Shown piece after piece: positions 58,140-64,000 of a stretch of DNA of 64,000 nucleotides; position 1 is the stretch's first letter, and every line of letters starts with the position of its first letter. The notes beneath the pieces were generated by a model. That model had not been told where the DNA came from. It saw only the letters and a list, made by a program, of their open reading frames with translations, and did no database searches. The position numbers and the translations under genes are program-made. Location: positions 82,665,258 to 82,729,257 of the forward strand of contig NC_062217.1 of NCBI RefSeq assembly GCF_902686445.1, read 5' to 3'. This stretch comes from Sciurus carolinensis (lineage: Eukaryota; Chordata; Mammalia; Rodentia; Sciuridae).

Positions 58140-58322
58140 CGTAAAAGAGCAGTGGATCTTAATGTTAAAATCTTGGATTTGAGTAATAAATTTCTCATGG
58201 GAACCAACTTTCCTAACAAGATTGAGAAGCATCTCTTACCAGACCACATTCGCCATAACTTCGTACGTGATGGGGATCATGTGATAGTTGATGGTCTACA
58301 TGCAGAAGCACCAGATGACTTG
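58140..58322 (+). CDS. MIPEP: MIPEP exon 6
   Basis: 183 bp, phase 0 to 0, 61 codons. It encodes [12 protein letters not shown], then [11 protein letters not shown]. It ends [11 protein letters not shown]|gtatgt. These are the central helices before the catalytic domain. Confidence 0.95.
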
Positions 58323-59069
58323 GTATGTATTTTTCTTTCTCTTTATTGGTTAGGTCCCATCTAGACAAAGTAAGCAATTGTGTATTGCTGCCGTTTTAAC
58401 CCAAAATTCAATGGGAATATAATAATGTCCTTAAAAATCTTTGTGTTACTAAGTTTTAAGCATTTAACTTACAGGATCATTAATTCCATAAATGCCTTGA
58501 ATAATGAAAATGATTTAATTTTTCATGTCTCATCAAAAATTTCCTTTTTTTTTTTTTTTTGATACTGGGGATTGAACTCAGGAGCACTTAACTGCTGAGC
58601 CACATCCCCTGCACTTTTTTGTATTTTATTTAGAGACTGGTTCTCATAGAGTTACTTAGTGCCTTGCTAAATTGCTGAGACTGGCTTTGAATTTATGATC
58701 CTCTTGCCTCAGCCTCTGAGTCTGGCTTAAAACAATTCCTTCTTTTTAAAGGTGATAATAACAATGACTGACCTTCTAGACTGCTGAGATTCTAATTGCA
58801 TGAAGTCTTTACCTGGTTAAAGATGCTTTATGTATAGAGATATAGCGTTGGGTAAAAGTTTGTCCCACCAGACCCTAGCTATAGCTCCAGTCAAGTATGC
58901 TGACGTGTTCCCTACTGTTTTATTACTCTGAAAGTTTATTTACCTTGTATAAATAAGTATTTACTTTTGAAAGTGATGATTATAGATAAAGTAGTGAGAC
59001 TGGGACTGTGTTATTGTTGCATAGGACTTTATGTCAAGAATTTTTATATCTTGTACTTTTTAAATATAG
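58323..59069 (+). other. MIPEP: MIPEP intron 6
   Basis: 747 bp between gtatgt and aaatatag, the shortest MIPEP intron here. A minus-strand dimeric SINE occupies 58543-58730. The rest shows nothing. Confidence 0.85.
58543..58730 (-). repeat. Dimeric B1/ID-type SINE
   Basis: T-run, 'gatactggggattgaactca', 'tgctgagccacatcccctgc', 'gccttgctaaattgctgaga', 'cctcttgcctcagcctctga'. Confidence 0.93.
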
Positions 59070-59267
<198 letters not shown>

Positions 59268-59296
59268 TAATGAAACCGAACTTATGATATATATGA

Positions 59297-59358
59297 TATA
59301 ACCCAGGGCTTACACATGCTAGGCAGGTGCTCTACCACTGATCTATATTCCCAGCCCC
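59297..59358 (-). repeat. ID-type SINE fragment
   Basis: 'taacccagggcttacacatg', 'ggtgctctaccactgatcta', 'ttcccagcccc'. Confidence 0.85.
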
Positions 59359-60395
59359 AAACTTCTGATGTTAAGCCCCCCTGCAAATAAGTGTTTTGTT
59401 TTTAATACACTCAGAGAACCATTTGAGATTTTTGACATCTTTTTATAGGAATGATCTTCAGATAGAGCTAATAATTTGGTATATATTCTGTCCAGCCAAG
59501 GTTATTTATTTCATGCATATAATGGGAGTAAATCACATCTAATTTTTTGTTTGATGATAGTTTGCATTCTTTTCATTCTAACTCAACTAGTTTCTATATT
59601 TGACATAATCAAATTGGTTAGAATCAGGATGAGAAGATGGAAGATCAATATTTTTACTGAGGTCAAGGTTAAATCTAGGTCAGTCATATAAAAACACATA
59701 ATCCCACAAATCTACCTTCTGTAGAGAAGAGTGCTGCATGGGAAGGTTTGTGCTAGGCAGGGTGAGGGATAGCATCTATCCTTGGGTTTACAGTAAACTT
59801 GTCTTGTGCTATGTTGAATCCTTTATGATTAATTATGTCTAAGAGAAAGTGTTATACAATGATCATAATATAAATGTATATAATACGTCTTTTCAAAGGC
59901 ATTTTTTAAATTATAGCTATGATTTAGGCAGTGAGTCAGGATTAGGTGGGTGAGATGGCGCAGCTGTTTAGATTCAAGGTGAATTTTGGAGGTCAGAGTT
60001 ACAATACTCAGTTCAGGGTGAGAGGGAGGAGGAGATACTGCATTTGGATGGATATGCCATTCATGGGTGGAGGCACTGGAAGCAAACTATACTATTTTTC
60101 TTTCTCTCTCTGTTTACCCCTTCTTTCTTAAGCATGTTGCTGTCTTCCCCAAAGTTCTTTTAAATCTATCCCATCATATTTTTCCCTCTTTCATACATAA
60201 CTCTTTTCCCTTGACCTGTTTAAGGCTCTTTGTGAGGCCATATGCATGTCACACTCATTTGGGCCTGGGTGCCTTTACTCATGCTTTCAGTTTTTCAGTG
60301 CTCAGCACCAAATCCATCTCTTCCATGAAGCCTGTTAAACTTTATCACTTTCCTTGAGTTCCTTTGTCCTTGAAACCTTTATGTTTTAATTGCAA

Positions 60396-60467
60396 GGCTG
60401 GGGATGGAACTGAGGACTGTGACCATGGTAGGCAATTACTCTATCACTGAACTACACCCTCGGCCCA
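60396..60467 (-). repeat. ID-type SINE fragment
   Basis: 'aggctggggatggaactgag', 'gcaattactctatcactgaa', 'ctacaccctcggccc'. Confidence 0.8.
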
Positions 60468-60639
60468 GCAGTTAAAATTTGTTTTATATAATTCAGCTCC
60501 TAAATAGATTCATATGCATGCCATGCATTATATGTGTTTTTTTATTTTGTACTTTTCTATAGTCAGTTATTACCACTTTGATTATAATACTCATTTTTAT
60601 TTTTATATAATTATGAAAAAATCACATTAGACTATTATT

Positions 60640-60900
60640 AGTGCTTACTCTGCCATTATCACATTTAATTTCTCTATAGTCTTGTGAAGTAGGCATCCTT
60701 ATCCAAAGATAAGGAATATAAGTTTAGGATATTTTGCTAAAACATCGCAGAACTGAAACCTAAACACATACTCTATAAAGTTAGTCTCCATAGGCTTCTT
60801 TTGAAAGCCTGTGCTCTATTTTCATTCATTGACTCAAGAAGTTTTTACTCAGTGCCTACTATTTGTCAGATAACATTCTAGGCACTAGAAGTCAGTCAGT
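60640..60900 (+). repeat. MIR/L2-type relics
   Basis: 'gtgcttactctgccattatc', 'gtgaagtaggcatccttatc', then 'ttactcagtgcctactattt' and 'gataacattctaggcact'. Confidence 0.5.
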
Positions 60901-61479
60901 GTAAAAGCAGTGTGGGAATCTGGCATTCTTAGAAGGGAGGACAATTAAGAACACAGTGAGTCAGGGAAGGGAGGGTAAAAGGCATGTGAGTGAATGTGTG
61001 GGGCAGCCTTGCAGTTTCAATAGAGTTACCCAGAAGTGCTTGCTGAGAGCATGATGTGTGGGCATAGGCCTGATGAGGTTGGCAGGAAAGACTCTGGTCA
61101 TCCTATGGGGAGAAGGTTCTGGGCAGAAGCATGAGCAAATACTAAACTTTTGAGACAGAAAAGTGCCTGACGTGTTTGAGGAAAAGCAAAGAGGGCAAAG
61201 TGGAGTGGAGGAAGGGGAGAGTGGAAAGAGATGAAAGCAGAGGTCATGGTGAGGAGGGGCGGCATGAAGTGGGGCCTTAACTCAAGTGAAATGAGCAGAT
61301 ATATCTAGTGATAAGTCATGTGCTGCTGATGTCAAGAAAAGACTGCAATAGGGTGGGAGTGACAGGAGGTCATTTGGAAGCTATTTTGCAATAATCATGG
61401 TAAGAAGTGATGCATCTTGATCAGGTTAGTAGCAGCGCAACTGGTAAGATGGGGTCAGAGTTTAAATACAGAGTATTTT

Positions 61480-61775
61480 TTTCCCTCTTTCCACTTTTTT
61501 TAAATTGGTGCATTATGGTTGTTTGTAATGGTGGAATTCATTATCACATATGTGCACCCAGTATGACAATATAATTAGGCCAGTATCACTCCCTACCACT
61601 TTCCCCCTCCCTCGCCCCTTTCCATCCCTGTTCCCTTTCCTCTACTGATATCTCTTTGATTTTCATGAGACACCCCCCACTCCTTTTCTTTTTTCCTCTG
61701 TAACTTCCACATATGAGAGAAGACATAATGACACCTGACTTTCTGAGTTTGGCTTATTTTGCTCTGGTTGCTGAC
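61480..61775 (-). mobile_element. L1 3' end fragment
   Basis: 'ggtggaattcattatcacat', 'tttgattttcatgagacacc', 'gtaacttccacatatgagag', 'gtttggcttattttgctctg'. Related to 51925. Confidence 0.7.
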
Positions 61776-62683
61776 TATAGAATATTTTGGGGAGAGAGCC
61801 AAAGATTTTGACTTAAGCAAGTGGAAAGACAGTGAGTTACTATTAACTGAGATGGGAAGGTCAGGACCTTGGTTTGGTTCAAGTTAAGTTTAAGATGCCA
61901 GTTGGTATTCAAGTGGCAATGTTGAGTAGGAAGTTAGATATCCAAACATGGAGTTGAGAGAGTGCTGAGCTAGAGACGTGCATTTGAATCTTTATTTGAA
62001 GTCTTGAGACTGTGTAGGTTGCCAAGGGAGTACATCAGTGAAAGGGAAGGGAAGTACATAGAGCATTTGTTCCTGGAGGCCATGCAAAAGAAATGTCTTA
62101 AGGAGAGGGAATGAAGTGACTCTAATGCTATGGGCTGATCAAGTGTGAATAGGACTAGGAACTGCCATTGGCTCAAGGCCATGGATTAGATCTCACAAGA
62201 ACTGCTACAAAACCTCAGCCATGTATCAATGCTGACAAATCACCTTGTTCACTGAGTGGTTGGTGTGGCAGTATTTTGGAGTGAGACTGTATGAATACAG
62301 CCACATAGGTAGGATGTGACCCTGTATTCTTGAGGGATTTATAATTTAGTTGTTGAGTCCAGATGTATACATGTAAAGATGAACATTAATAATATAGGTT
62401 GGCAGAGTTTTACTACCAAATGAGTAGTACAGACAAAACAGTGCCATAGACTTTAGAGTCAGTAAGTTTGTCAGATGTGTAAGTGGCTGTTGAGATCTCA
62501 TGAAGGAGATGCACTGTGAGGGGATGGGAGTCTTCACAGAGAGAAGGGTGGCAGAGAAGGGGATAAATGAGGTTAAGATGGACATTCATGTGATGGGTGA
62601 ATTAGGAAACAACTGCATGTAGTGAGACATTTATATTTAGGAGTTTCAAATTTAGTTCTTTTAATGTGACAATTTTTTAGATA

Positions 62684-62889
62684 GATTTTTTTTTTGGTAG
62701 CAGGGATTGAACTCAGTGGTGGTTTACACTGAACTACACATCCAGTCTTCCAGCCCTTTTTATTTTTGATTTTGAGACAGGTCTTGCAAAATTGTTTAGG
62801 GTCTTGCTAAGTTGCTTTACCTGGTCTTGAACTTGGAATTCTGCCTCAGCCTCCTGAGTTTACAGGCATGTGTTGCCACACCCAGCTCC
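62684..62889 (-). repeat. Dimeric B1/ID-type SINE
   Basis: 'ggtagcagggattgaactca', 'gattttgagacaggtcttgc', 'gccacacccagctcc'. Confidence 0.9.
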
Positions 62890-62977
62890 AGATAGATTCT
62901 TTGAGGCAGATTATTATAACTAGAAAAATTAAGTGGGTAAATGTTAGTAAAATATGGTTGTCAAGATATAAAAAGCA

Positions 62978-63105
62978 GAGCTGGGGTTGTGGTTCAGTGG
63001 TAGAGTGCTTGCCTAGTATGTGTGAGGCCCTGGGTTTGATCCTCAGCACCACATAAAAATAAAATAAGGGTATTGTGTCCACCTACAATTAAAATATATA
63101 TTGGA
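62978..63105 (+). repeat. ID-type SINE with sciurid tail
   Basis: 'gctggggttgtggttcagtg', 'gtagagtgcttgcctagtat', 'gatcctcagcaccacataaa', then 'ggtattgtgtccacctacaa'. This tail is what most clearly suggests a squirrel-family genome. Confidence 0.93.
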
Positions 63106-64000
63106 AAAAAGTATATACTCTGATTTATTTGTAAATAGTCCTATATGGTAGCTGGTGTGATATTCTAAAGTGAGATTTCGTTTTCGAGTACATAACAATT
63201 TTCTTTTTCTTTCTGTAATTCCTAACACCACTAATATGGAACATGAAGCTATGTCTTCAGAATTAGTCTATCCAAGACTTGTTAAGCATTGACAGTGGCA
63301 AGAAGCCCTGCAGCTTCGTGGTTTAGGTTAACCTCCATTCTTTCCTTAGCCTTTTCACTCAGAAAGGAGATAACTTAAATAGAAGAGAGGGCAAGAAACT
63401 TAAAACCATATAAAAGATCATCTGGAACATATAAAAACAATGTTTGTGGCAAACTAAAATACACAGTGGCAAAAAGTGCCAAATGAAAAAATACATGCAA
63501 AACATTTCCTTTTGTGGGAAATAATAGCAATTTTATTATATTACTTTTATGGGTTTATAAATTATAAGGGCATAGTATTTTAATATAGACTTAAAAATTC
63601 TTTTAGACCTTAACAATTTTAATGTTATAGTTTTGCTCTATCTTATTTTGGTATTATCCTGAATAGATTATTAAATACTTGTTTATAAAAATAAAAATAG
63701 TTAAAATTTAATTTTCTGTCAATTTTCACTAAATCATACATTCATGATTTTTTAAATTTAATTTTTAGTAAATCATATTTCAAAACTATACTAATACTTT
63801 TTATGAACAAACCAGTCTAGCTCTCTCTTTAAAACTTAGGAAAACATTAGACATGTCTAAGATACTAATTTTTTTTCTCTTATACATATGGATAGAATCA
63901 CATTGAAATTTTGGATTTTTTCCTTTAGCTTTTCACTAGCACTTTTAATTTTGGGGCATAACGTAAGGGTTTGGTTTCTTACTATGCTAGGATTTTTGTT

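Overview
The window is nuclear DNA from a placental mammal. Split genes with GT-AG introns, a CpG-island promoter and dense SINE, LINE, LTR and DNA-transposon fossils all show this. The SINEs point to a squirrel-family rodent (Sciuridae, for example a ground squirrel or marmot). Many copies are dimers of a 7SL-derived (B1-like) half and a tRNA-derived (ID-like) half. Others are ID elements with the 3' tail that reads 'accacataaaaataaaataa ... ggtattgtgtccacctacaa'. The exact species cannot be told from the sequence alone.

Three protein-coding genes lie head to tail on the + strand. (1) The 3' end of SPATA13 (ASEF2, a Rac/Cdc42 guanine-nucleotide exchange factor) has five coding exons between 1570 and 13261. 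They carry the C-terminal half of the DH domain, the PH domain and the C-terminal tail, followed by a long 3' UTR that probably ends near 17250. (2) C1QTNF9 (CTRP9, a secreted collagen/C1q-domain protein) is complete in its coding part: three coding exons between 25165 and 29702 give 333 residues. A candidate 5' UTR exon lies at 19675-19781. (3) The 5' part of MIPEP (mitochondrial intermediate peptidase) starts from a CpG-island promoter at about 37.85-38.33 kb. Seven coding exons (38085-59226) give the first 314 residues. The zinc-binding catalytic exons lie beyond the right edge.

The rest is intron and intergenic DNA filled with repeats. It holds sciurid SINEs in both orientations, young and old L1 3' ends, MaLR-type LTRs, Tigger/MER2-like DNA transposons, MIR and L2 relics and simple repeats. 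Several insertions can be read base by base from their target-site duplications. The best is a three-level nest at 9.3-11.36 kb, where one L1 carries a 5' inversion. A 42-nt 5S rRNA fragment with a 15-bp target duplication sits at 44.9 kb.

The three genes have no shared pathway. They are a conserved syntenic block (SPATA13, C1QTNF9, MIPEP), and I saw no new biological system, CRISPR array, operon or mobile cargo. The findings are local: repeat archaeology, a Tigger fossil about 20 bp from a SPATA13 splice acceptor, a candidate untranslated exon, and the gene order.
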